A DNA stretch of 5,429 nt from Caldilineaceae bacterium (GCA_012032975.1 JAAUPU010000274.1:1-5429); one strand, 5' to 3'. Shown: positions 1 through 5,429, counted from the stretch's first letter. Notes: generated from the letters alone by a model not told the origin. Program-made: numbers and translations.

Positions 1-2
1 TC

Positions 3-73
3 TACCTCGACAACTTCGAGGAACGGCAGCATGTCAGGGACGAGGAGATCGACGACGGGCGCCAAGCAAGTGA
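3..73 (+). CDS. Possible 3' end of a plus-strand gene, running in from the left edge
   Basis: Reading from base 3 on the plus strand gives a short hydrophilic stretch beginning YLDNFEERQHVRDEEIDDG. About 18 of its first 20 codons end in G or C. The frame stays open beyond the hairpin, but adding one G to the GGG run at 57-59 would move it into a frame ending APSK and a TGA at 71-73, just at the foot of the 72-99 hairpin. A gene end with its terminator there would be convergent with the minus-strand gene ending at 135. The opposite strand also reads plausibly here (PVVDLLVPDMLPFLEVVEV), so the strand is not settled. I do not recognise the product and make no functional claim. Confidence 0.22.
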   Translation, partial: PRQLRGTAACQGRGDRRRAPSK

Positions 74-99
74 GCCCCGGTCTGTCGAGACCGAGGCTC
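72..99. terminator. Strong hairpin between convergent gene ends, possible terminator
   Basis: Bases 72-83 and 88-99 are inverted repeats of 12 positions around a 4-nt loop (84-87). The only DNA mismatch is C77/A94. On minus-strand RNA that position becomes a G-U wobble, so the stem is fully paired only in the minus direction. It lies about 36 nt downstream of the minus-strand stop at 135-137 and touches a plus-strand TGA at 71-73. No clear T-tract follows on either side, so calling it a Rho-independent terminator is inference. Confidence 0.45.
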
Positions 100-134
100 G
101 CGGACGGGCCGTATGGACGAAGGACTCGTGTCGC

Positions 135-1277
135 CTAACGGTAGATGCTCTTGATCTCGCCCATAAAGTATTCCATGATATCGGCAAAGTGAACACCAAC
201 ATGCGACCGGATGGACGTCCCTGCCACCGCCAGCGACGCAATCGACGGAAGCCGCCGACGAATACGCCGAATACCAACGGCGTCACCGGCGCCAAGTAAT
301 GAGTGTGGCAGCCCGTTCCTTGGATCAGACATGCCGTCAGGACAACGGCGAATCCCGCCAGAAAGAATTGAATTTTCCGATTGGACACCGCCAACGCCAG
401 GAAAAATAACGCGGGCAACAGCGAAGGCGTTACATAGAACCCCCATTGCCGCAAAATCTTGCGCGCAACACTGCGTGAATCTTGCAAGTCGAACCATTGG
501 TCGGAGAGCCGCGGCGGCTCGGTATACTGCTTCGTCCGGTAAAGGCTGCCGATCAGTTTATGTGTGAGCAGAAAGTCGCCGCCTTCCTGTTGCGTCCAGG
601 CTTGATAGGGCAATTTCCAGACGCTCCCGGTTACGCGATGGTTGTACGTCGCCATCCATAGAAAATTGATCGCCAGCACCAAAATCGCCGGCACAATCAA
701 ACGACTCGCCACGTTCAGCGTCAATCGCTGAGATGGGCGGGCGAATCCAATCACCAGTGCAAAGCCGACGATCAGACCGGCGATCAAGCCTTCGTATGGG
801 CGACTGTTGGCAAGAATGGACAACCCCAACGCGAGAATGATCGCATCGCCGGCTTGTCGTCTGCGGAGCAATCGTGGGAGTGCCCCAAAGATCAATCCGC
901 CGCCTGTCATTGCGACCGCCCACCCAATACGATTGCCCCCAAAGGATCAACATGCCGTAACTGAAGGCGGCCAACATGCCGCCGAACAATGGCCCAGCGC
1001 GGCGGCATCCAGCCCTGGAACATCCAGCACATAACCCGCAAGCGCAAGCGATACTCAGCCAAACGCCGAAAATCGGCTGGCCCGTTGCCACCTGCCCCAA
1101 GGCCAGCACGAGCCCTTGTGCCGGCGGATACTTGCCCTGGTACGACGGCGATTGAATGACTTGGTAGGTATCAAAAAAATCCGCTAAAACGTGGGTCGGA
1201 TTGGTCAAGCGGCCGCTGGCGAACGTATCGGCAGCCAGCAAATAGGCGAATTCGTCTTGCACGCCGGGGCGTCTCAT
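135..1277 (-). CDS. GT-C type polytopic membrane glycosyltransferase-like protein, frame broken, 5' end missing
   Basis: The product is a multi-pass inner-membrane protein of the lipid-linked-sugar (GT-C, ArnT/PMT-like) class; the substrate is unknown. The N-terminal part (1277 downward) carries VQDEFAYLLAADTF and KYPPAQGLVLALGQ, which I recall as conserved in these proteins; the acidic DE fits the GT-C catalytic loop. The main body (910 to about 200) has hydrophobic segments at about 850-740, 700-645, 420-325 and 300-250, a YNHRVTGSVWKLPYQ loop, and the basic RRLRRWRWQGRPSGR motif. The frame changes near 1030-1037, 988-990, 916-926 and probably 190-215. Stitching gives ...CWMFQGWMPPRWA-LFGGMLAAF...SYWGGAVAMTGGG... 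The last segment ends MEYFMGEIKSIYR at a TAG (137-135). The usual first membrane segment is absent upstream of 1277. Family assignment is fairly sure; the exact C-terminus and whether the gene is functional are not. Confidence 0.7.
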
Positions 1278-1282
1278 GCAGG

Positions 1283-1329
1283 AAAATTGCAGCGCCGCGG
1301 TGCTCGAATTCAGCTACCCGCGGCGCTGC
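1283..1329 (-). terminator. Rho-independent terminator-like hairpin with T-tract
   Basis: A perfect 12-bp inverted repeat (GCAGCGCCGCGG at 1289-1300, its complement at 1318-1329) encloses a 17-nt loop that contains a further GCT/AGC pair. On the minus strand the stem is followed by AATTTT (1288-1283). It starts 11 nt past the TGA at 1342-1340, so it fits as the terminator of the minus-strand gene fragment at 1340-1500. In the plus direction no T-run follows, so the element points to the minus strand. Confidence 0.65.
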
Positions 1330-1339
1330 TGTCAATCGT

Positions 1340-1500
1340 TCAGACGCCGCTACGGAGGTTCTTGCCGAATCGTCGGATCCGGAAGCCGTGTGGCGCGCGC
1401 CAACGAAAGACTCGCCTCCCGTTGGCGATCTCGGTCGCCCAACGCGCCAGGTCGGGGTTCGACTCGACCCGGTTGGTGAGCTCCGCCAGCGGCGGCGGCG
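1340..1500 (-). CDS. C-terminal fragment of an unidentified protein, 5' part missing
   Basis: A minus-strand frame read downward from about 1500 encodes a natural-looking 50-residue stretch: PPPLAELTNRVESNPDLA, then RWATEIANGRRVFRWRAP, HGFRIRRFGKNLRSGV and a TGA at 1342-1340. About 41 of 49 codons end in G or C, a stronger bias than in the plus-strand genes to the right, and the stop is followed by a terminator hairpin. The frame is open upstream to about 1569, but that part only mirrors the aminotransferase on the other strand, so the real gene probably stops being represented near 1500. No start codon is present. The C-terminus is basic (RIRRFGKNLR). I do not recognise the family. It is too short and start-less for ordinary gene callers. 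Confidence 0.5.
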
Positions 1501-1516
1501 CCACCAGTCTTGGTGG
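1488..1516. other. Probable breakpoint: GGC-repeat and small hairpin joining two truncated genes
   Basis: A run of GGC units (about 1490-1500) is followed by a perfect 6-bp inverted repeat, CCACCA (1501-1506) and TGGTGG (1511-1516), with a 4-nt loop. To the left, the minus-strand fragment loses its N-terminal coding part; to the right, the aminotransferase loses its N-terminal half. No plus-strand frame in 1280-1500 carries the missing aminotransferase residues, and a TGA at 1477-1479 closes its own frame. A deletion/rearrangement and a chimeric contig join are both possible. Confidence 0.55.
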
Positions 1517-2064
1517 ACGAATGGTCCATTGACCTGGGACTGTTGGGCAGCCAAAAGGTGCTCAGCTTGATGACCGACCTGGCCATGGTGACAATCAGCG
1601 AACGGGCCTGGGCTGCCATCGACGAGGTGGGCTATGCGGGCTACGATGCATTGGCCCCCTGGCGCAACGGCGTGGCCGACCGCTATCTGCCCTACACACA
1701 CAACTGGCACGCGATGGCCGGGCTGGAGGTATCGCTCGGCGAGTTGGCGCACGAGGGATGGGAGAATGTCTACGAGCGCCATCGACAGGTAGCCGCCTAT
1801 TGTCGCCAGCGACTGGCCGCGATGGATGTGGCGCTGTTGCCAGACCGCGAGGAAATCTGTGCGCCGACCGTCACCGCGGCCCGGTTGCCGAACGGTTGGA
1901 GTTGGCCTGACCTGGATGCACGACTGCGCGAACGGGGCATGGTCGTGGCCGGGAGCTATGGTCCGCTGGCTGGTCGCGTCTTTCGCATCGGTCACATGGG
2001 CAGCCAGGCGGACATGGAGCTTGTGCGTCAGGGAATGGATCTGTTGGCAGAAGTGATCGGATGA
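1507..2064 (+). CDS. Class V aminotransferase (alanine-glyoxylate / serine-pyruvate type), C-terminal half only
   Basis: This fold-type I PLP enzyme family transfers an amino group between an amino acid and a keto acid such as glyoxylate or pyruvate. The visible homology starts at VDEWSIDLGLLGSQK, where the Lys of GSQK (codon 1555-1557) is the expected Schiff-base residue. It continues through VLSLMTDLAMVTISERAW, the YLPYTHNWHAMAGLEVSL substrate-domain stretch, and the C-terminal FRIGHMGS motif. About 185 residues are present against roughly 360-390 for the family; the N-terminal PLP-cradle domain is missing. A TTG at 1510 could formally start the frame, but such a protein would not fold as an aminotransferase, so it is a remnant or an assembly-truncated gene. 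The stop at 2062-2064 lies 12 nt before the PqqD-like gene, so it heads the same operon. Its substrate, perhaps a keto-sugar or amino acid precursor, is unknown. Confidence 0.85.
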   Translation, partial: VLVDEWSIDLGLLGSQKVLSLMTDLAMVTISERAWAAIDEVGYAGYDALAPWRNGVADRYLPYTHNWHAMAGLEVSLGELAHEGWENVYERHRQVAAYCRQRLAAMDVALLPDREEICAPTVTAARLPNGWSWPDLDARLRERGMVVAGSYGPLAGRVFRIGHMGSQADMELVRQGMDLLAEVIG

Positions 2065-2069
2065 AAGGA
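2063..2069 (+). promoter_or_regulatory. Shine-Dalgarno site for the PqqD-like gene
   Basis: GAAAGGA overlaps the aminotransferase stop codon and ends 7 nt before the ATG at 2077. It supports that start and suggests coupled translation with the upstream gene. It is the clearest ribosome-binding site among the operon genes seen here. Confidence 0.6.
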
Positions 2070-2076
2070 TTCTTGC

Positions 2077-2538
2077 ATGAACTTACAGTCATCGTATCGG
2101 GTCAATGGACCGAAAGTTGTCCACGAACTATTCGACGATGAAGCCGTGGTTGTCGATCTCGATTCCGGCAATTACTACAGCACGGAAGGTGTTGGCGCGC
2201 TGATCTGGCAGGCGATGCTGGCGGGCCAGAAGGGCGAGCAGATTGTCAGCGAGGTCCAGGCTCGTTACGAAGCCGACGATTCAGAAGCCCAGGTCGCCGT
2301 GACCCAATTCCTGGAAAGCCTTGAGGGGGAAGGACTCATCGTCGCCGTGGCCGCCGACAGTCAACCCGGCAATGGCGATGCGCTCCTCGGTCTCGGAGTT
2401 GCGCCAGCCGGGGGCCGCTTGCCCTTTGCTCCGCCATTGCTCAACCGGTTTACGGACATGCAGGATCTGCTGCTTCTGGATCCGATCCACGAAGTGGACG
2501 AATCCGGTTGGCCCAATTTACCTGGCGAACCGGCGTAG
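2077..2538 (+). CDS. PqqD-like (RRE-fold) peptide-binding protein with conserved-looking C-terminal tail
   Basis: PqqD-like domains (RiPP recognition elements) are small winged-helix proteins that bind leader peptides and hand them to modifying enzymes. Residues 5-92 fit: YRVNGPKVVHELFDDEAVVVDLDSG forms the beta-strands, then NYYSTEGVGALIWQAML, and LESLEGEGLIV closes the wing. Unlike the roughly 90-residue stand-alone PqqD, this protein is 153 residues long. After a Gly/Ala linker (93-113) comes a tail with APPLLNRFTDMQDLLLL and then DPIHEVDESGWPN. From memory, similar tails occur in other PqqD-family proteins next to serine-kinase genes, but I cannot confirm this. A good Shine-Dalgarno site supports the ATG. 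The stop overlaps or abuts the kinase gene. It is not evidence for PQQ synthesis, since no pqqA/B/C/E is visible. Confidence 0.85.
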   Translation: MNLQSSYRVNGPKVVHELFDDEAVVVDLDSGNYYSTEGVGALIWQAMLAGQKGEQIVSEVQARYEADDSEAQVAVTQFLESLEGEGLIVAVAADSQPGNGDALLGLGVAPAGGRLPFAPPLLNRFTDMQDLLLLDPIHEVDESGWPNLPGEPA

Positions 2539-3650
2539 CGTCATGTCAGCGATGTGGAACGGAGTTAGAGCCATTGCTTGAAGCGCAAATCGCCGAGGGT
2601 GCGTCCGTTGACGAGCACCAGAGAGGGGAATATTTCTCTGCCGTCGAATCCGCGTTCTGGCAGGCAGCCCACAAGCGGGAAATGATCGAGCTTGATTTTC
2701 AGGTGGCCGGCCAGTTGCTCCGGCTGCATTTTGCAGGCAATGGCATGGCGCCGATCGTTGCACCCTCCTTCGATCACCTCGCGATCCCGCGCGCTGGATC
2801 CGACCCTGCATTCTCAGTTTTGATCTGGGACAGCGCCACAACCGGCATTTCGATGCCTTCACCGCCGTGGTCGGTCGATGCCTACAGCGCCCGCGGCGAC
2901 ATATTGGGCTACAATTCCGACCGGTATCGATCCGCCTACGCCGTGCATTGCGGCGCCTTCTATATCGCCGACATGGCGCGCAACCGTGCGATCTATTGGG
3001 TGCGCGATGCCGCGTTGGTCCCTGGCTATGAGCGTGGCAAACCCATGCGCCCAATCCTGAACTGGTGGCTGAATCGTCTGGATTGCCAGCTTGTCCACGG
3101 CGGCGCGGTTGGCACAGAGAACGGCGCCGCGCTGCTGGCGGGCAAGGGCGGGGCGGGTAAATCCAACAGCGCGCTGGCCTGTCTGCGGGCTGGCATGTTT
3201 TACCTGAGCGATGATTTCTGCGCCGTCCAGGCTGACCCGCCGCCCAAAGTGTACAGCCTTTTTGGCTCTGCAAAGCTGCATGTAAACGACCTGGAACGGC
3301 TGCCTTTCCTACGCTCTGAAGTCAGCAACCCGCACGAATTGCCAGAGTACAAAGCCGTTTTCTTTCTCAACAAGAGCTTCCCGAATCAAGTCGTTGCCGA
3401 AATGCCGCTGCGGGTTATCCTGCTGCCCCGTCTGTCCGGCCGAAGCCAGACGACTTGGGAAGACGCATCGCGCGGGGCTGCCCATCGGGCTTTGGCAGAG
3501 GTCACGCTGAACTACCTGCCTGGGGCCGGGCGAACGACCTTCCAGATCATCGCCCAGCTTGTGAAACGATTGCCCGCGTACCATCTCAATCTCGGCTCCG
3601 AAATAGACGGAGTCGCATCTGCCGTTGAACAGATCATCGACGAAGCTTGA
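2508..3650 (+). CDS. HPr kinase/serine kinase-like P-loop protein
   Basis: This protein resembles the HPr kinase C-terminal domain proteins found beside PqqD-like genes. In some lasso-peptide clusters such kinases phosphorylate the precursor. In the 380-residue frame, an N-terminal domain (about 23-190) precedes LVHGGAV (196-202), the Walker A loop AGKGGAGKS (211-219), and LSDDF (233-237), whose acidic pair matches the Mg/nucleotide-binding Asp residues of the fold. YHLNLGS lies near the end. The frame-defined start is a TTG at 2508 that overlaps the PqqD-like gene by 31 nt and encodes a poor N-terminus. A better one, MSAMWNGVRA from the ATG at 2543 (4 nt after the upstream TAG), joins in at LLEAQIAEG if one base of CCATTG at 2570-2575 is extra. 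The body is secure; the first 20 residues and the substrate are not. Confidence 0.82.
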   Translation: MAQFTWRTGVASCQRCGTELEPLLEAQIAEGASVDEHQRGEYFSAVESAFWQAAHKREMIELDFQVAGQLLRLHFAGNGMAPIVAPSFDHLAIPRAGSDPAFSVLIWDSATTGISMPSPPWSVDAYSARGDILGYNSDRYRSAYAVHCGAFYIADMARNRAIYWVRDAALVPGYERGKPMRPILNWWLNRLDCQLVHGGAVGTENGAALLAGKGGAGKSNSALACLRAGMFYLSDDFCAVQADPPPKVYSLFGSAKLHVNDLERLPFLRSEVSNPHELPEYKAVFFLNKSFPNQVVAEMPLRVILLPRLSGRSQTTWEDASRGAAHRALAEVTLNYLPGAGRTTFQIIAQLVKRLPAYHLNLGSEIDGVASAVEQIIDEA

Positions 3651-3656
3651 CAGCCA

Positions 3657-4580
3657 TTGACCCAAACGCCGGTCGTATTGTTCATCTTTAACCGCCCCCA
3701 GACCACCGTACAACTCCTGGCATCGATCCGAGAGGTCCGGCCAGCGAAGTTGCTCGTGGTGGCCGATGGACCGCGGCCAGAGCAGCCAGAGGATGCGCAG
3801 AAATGCGCAGACGCTCGATCCGTCATGGAGCAGATCGACTGGCCTTGTGAGGTACAGACTGACTACTCGACCACCAATCTTGGCGTCAAGCGACGGGTGG
3901 AGAGTGGGCTGGATTGGGTTTTCTCTCGGTTCGAGGCGGCGATCATTTTGGAAGATGACTGCATCGCGGAACCCACATTCTTTGGCTTCTGCGATGAACT
4001 GCTTGCCCGATATCGAACCGATTCGGACGTCCTTTCGATTTCCGGCAACAACTTTCAATCTGGCCAACGACGGGGGGAAGCCAGCTACTATTTCTCTCGT
4101 TACAGCCACATTTGGGGATGGGCTACCTGGCGACGTGCATGGTCGCTCCACGATCCAGCCATGAGCCTATGGCCAGAGGCGCGCGCCGCCCGTTGGCTGG
4201 AATCCATCTTCGGGAGCGGACCCATCAGCCAATATTGGTCCTATATTTTCGAGACCAACTATTCATCCCAAGATTCGTGGGCCTACGCATGGATCTTCTC
4301 CTGCTGGCGACAAGGCGGCGTACATCTGTTGCCCAACCAAAATCTGGTTTCCAATCACGGCTTTGGACCCTCTGCTTCCCACACCACAGACCCCAACAGC
4401 CGATTTGCCAACATGCCCACGATGCCAATGGCATTCCCCCTGCTTCACCCGAACTCCAAAGCTGCCAATCACGTCGCCGACGCGTTCACCGAAGAAGTGA
4501 TGTTCAGCGGAACGTTGAAGCAGATGCTCACCCGCGCCCGTCGCGCCGCGCATGGGCGTCAGCGGTCTGAACAACCATGA
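3657..4580 (+). CDS. GT-A fold glycosyltransferase ('hemolytic protein HlpA-like' family)
   Basis: This 307-residue protein is likely a cytoplasmic nucleotide-sugar-dependent glycosyltransferase; the HlpA label seen in databases is historical and does not show hemolysis. It opens with PVVLFIFNRPQTTVQLL and VVADGPR, typical of the Rossmann-like GT-A core. ILEDDCIAEP (97-106) supplies the DxD-type metal/sugar-nucleotide motif. SRYSHIWGWATWRRAW (147-162) and SWAYAWIFSCWRQGG (207-221) are the aromatic acceptor-side motifs of this family, followed by LLPNQNLVSNHGFG. Length fits the family, so it looks complete. The start is a TTG 6 nt after the kinase stop; the kinase TGA is in the same frame, so no earlier start exists. 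An ATG would appear if one T of the CCATTG were an error. The stop overlaps the next ATG as ATGA, implying translational coupling. Confidence 0.85.
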   Translation: MTQTPVVLFIFNRPQTTVQLLASIREVRPAKLLVVADGPRPEQPEDAQKCADARSVMEQIDWPCEVQTDYSTTNLGVKRRVESGLDWVFSRFEAAIILEDDCIAEPTFFGFCDELLARYRTDSDVLSISGNNFQSGQRRGEASYYFSRYSHIWGWATWRRAWSLHDPAMSLWPEARAARWLESIFGSGPISQYWSYIFETNYSSQDSWAYAWIFSCWRQGGVHLLPNQNLVSNHGFGPSASHTTDPNSRFANMPTMPMAFPLLHPNSKAANHVADAFTEEVMFSGTLKQMLTRARRAAHGRQRSEQP

Positions 4581-5429
4581 CCACGGTGCGCATCGTTCAC
4601 GTTCTGCAGGCGCTGACCCGCGGCGGCGCGTCACGCGCCATGATCGCGTCGGCCAAGTACTCTGCGCGGCTGGCTTCGTTTGGGCACGAGGTACTCTCGT
4701 TGGGCCGCGCCGAGGCGCGCGCGGTCGAGCTTGCCATCGATGCAGGCATGACGGTCTACGACCAGCCAGACCGGGATCTGCTCTGGGAAAAGCTGGCCGC
4801 AGCGGATATCGTCCAACTACATTTCTGGAACACGCCAGAACTGTACGAATTCATGCTTCAACCGTTGCCTGCCATGCGGCTCCTGATCTGGATTCAGATC
4901 GCCGGCGACCACGCGCCCCATATCGTGACAAGCGAATTGATTCGCTTCGCCGACTATGTTCTGGCCGGCTGCCCATACACGGCCAAGCTGCCGATCTTTG
5001 AAGAGTCGGATAGCGATTCGGCATCAACCCGCGCGGGATGGTCTGGATCGGCACAGACTTCGAGCGACTGGCCGGTCTACAAGCCAAAGCACATCACACG
5101 TTCAACGTGGGCTATATCGGCGCCGTCGACTTCGTCAAGATGCATCCAAACTTCGTGGCGCTGTGTGGCCGCGTCGATGTCCCAAAGGTCCGATTTCTTG
5201 TCTATGGCAGCGGCGGCGGCTTGGAGACCTTACGCCGTCAAGCCGAGGCATTGCAAGTGGCGAAGCGCTTTGAGTTTGGCGGCTACCTGGACGATATCAG
5301 ACCGCTCTTGCAGCGTCTGGATATTTTTGGCTACCCGCTATGCGAAGGGACCTATGCGTCCGCAGAAATGGTGTTGCAAGAAGCCATGTTTGCCGGCGTG
5401 CCACCGGTGATCTTCGACTACGGCGGCGC
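4577..5429 (+). CDS. GT4-family (GT-B fold) glycosyltransferase, one frameshift, truncated by window end
   Basis: The N-terminal acceptor domain reads TTVRIVHVLQALTRGGASR with the usual glycine-rich loop, then DIVQLHFWN and SELIRFADYVLAGCPYTA. At 5014-5018 the frame changes: AGC GAT continues as nonsense, while the frame beginning TTC at 5017 carries FGINPRGMVWIGTDFERL, FNVGYIGAVDFVKMHPNF, RFLVYGSGGG, GYLDDIRPLLQRLDIFGYPL and EMVLQEAMFAGVPPVIFDYGG. A TAG at 5011-5013 closes that second frame upstream, which pins the break to a few bases; one missing base, for example a third T in GATTC, restores it. The GT4 EX7E motif is non-canonical, with CEGTYASAE-MVLQE spacing. The final acceptor-side helix lies outside the window. 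The start overlaps the previous stop by 4 nt. The sugar donor and acceptor are unknown; surface polysaccharide or peptide glycosylation are both possible. Confidence 0.82.

Noticed and set aside
1209..1380. Cluster of NotI (1209), EcoRI (about 1249 and 1306) and BamHI (1375) sites suggesting vector or cloning scars
   Set aside because: Each lies inside sensible coding or hairpin sequence, for example EcoRI within the conserved DEF of the membrane protein, and no vector sequence is recognisable.
1171..1995. Minus-strand open frame of 274 codons across the breakpoint
   Set aside because: It mirrors the aminotransferase and crosses the terminator hairpin; residues look random and do not match the natural minus-strand frame ending at 1340.
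2077..2538. True PqqD of a PQQ biosynthesis operon
   Set aside because: The protein is much longer than PqqD and its neighbours are a kinase and glycosyltransferases, not pqqA/B/C/E; only the fold is shared.
2518..3273. Long minus-strand open frame (251 codons) opposite the kinase gene
   Set aside because: The translation is Arg/Pro/Cys-rich with no recognisable motif, while the plus strand encodes a clear P-loop kinase; a GC-rich shadow.
3309..4151. Long minus-strand open frame (280 codons) opposite the kinase end and GT-A gene
   Set aside because: It spans two well-supported plus-strand genes and has no coherent domain.
3657..4580. Hemolysin function for the HlpA-like protein
   Set aside because: The sequence has glycosyltransferase motifs (EDD, WGWATW) and no toxin or secretion features; the name is a database legacy.
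1..5429. CRISPR array, tRNA/rRNA genes, insertion-sequence ends
   Set aside because: No regularly spaced direct repeats, cloverleaf sequences, transposase motifs or terminal inverted repeats with target duplications were seen by eye.

Overview
The window looks like a moderately GC-rich environmental bacterium. Gene order and families suggest an accessory locus for peptide or cell-surface glycoconjugate synthesis. I cannot assign a phylum from sequence alone. The right two thirds (about 1507-5429) is an ordered plus-strand gene row. The left third (1-1500) is a mosaic of broken pieces, mostly on the minus strand.

Left third, region by region. Positions 3-73 may be the 3' end of a plus-strand gene, followed by a strong hairpin at 72-99. 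Positions 135-1277 (minus) hold a polytopic membrane protein of GT-C glycosyltransferase type. Its reading frame is broken several times, but the frames can be stitched together by assuming small indels, several of them in G or C runs. A hairpin plus T-tract (1289-1329) then ends a second minus-strand gene, of which only about the last 50 codons survive (1340-1500). At about 1490-1507, in a GGC-rich stretch, that fragment is joined head-to-head to a class V aminotransferase that has also lost its 5' half. This is either a real rearrangement or an assembly chimera.

Right two thirds. The genes are: class V (PLP) aminotransferase C-terminal half; a PqqD-like protein (RiPP recognition element fold) with an unusual C-terminal tail; an HPr-kinase/serine-kinase-like P-loop protein; a GT-A type glycosyltransferase of the kind often labelled 'HlpA-like'; and a GT4 glycosyltransferase that has one frameshift and runs off the end. 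Spacing is tight (12 nt, a 31-nt overlap or about 4-nt gap depending on the start chosen, 6 nt, and a 4-nt ATGA overlap), so this is probably one operon.

Inferred logic: the PqqD-like protein would bind a peptide or present its own tail. The kinase could phosphorylate a Ser or another group on that substrate. The glycosyltransferases and the aminotransferase would supply or attach sugars or amino-sugars. No precursor peptide, radical SAM enzyme, cyclase or transporter is visible in the window, so the product is unknown. The number of single-base frame breaks suggests uncorrected sequencing errors, which should be excluded before any gene is called a pseudogene.
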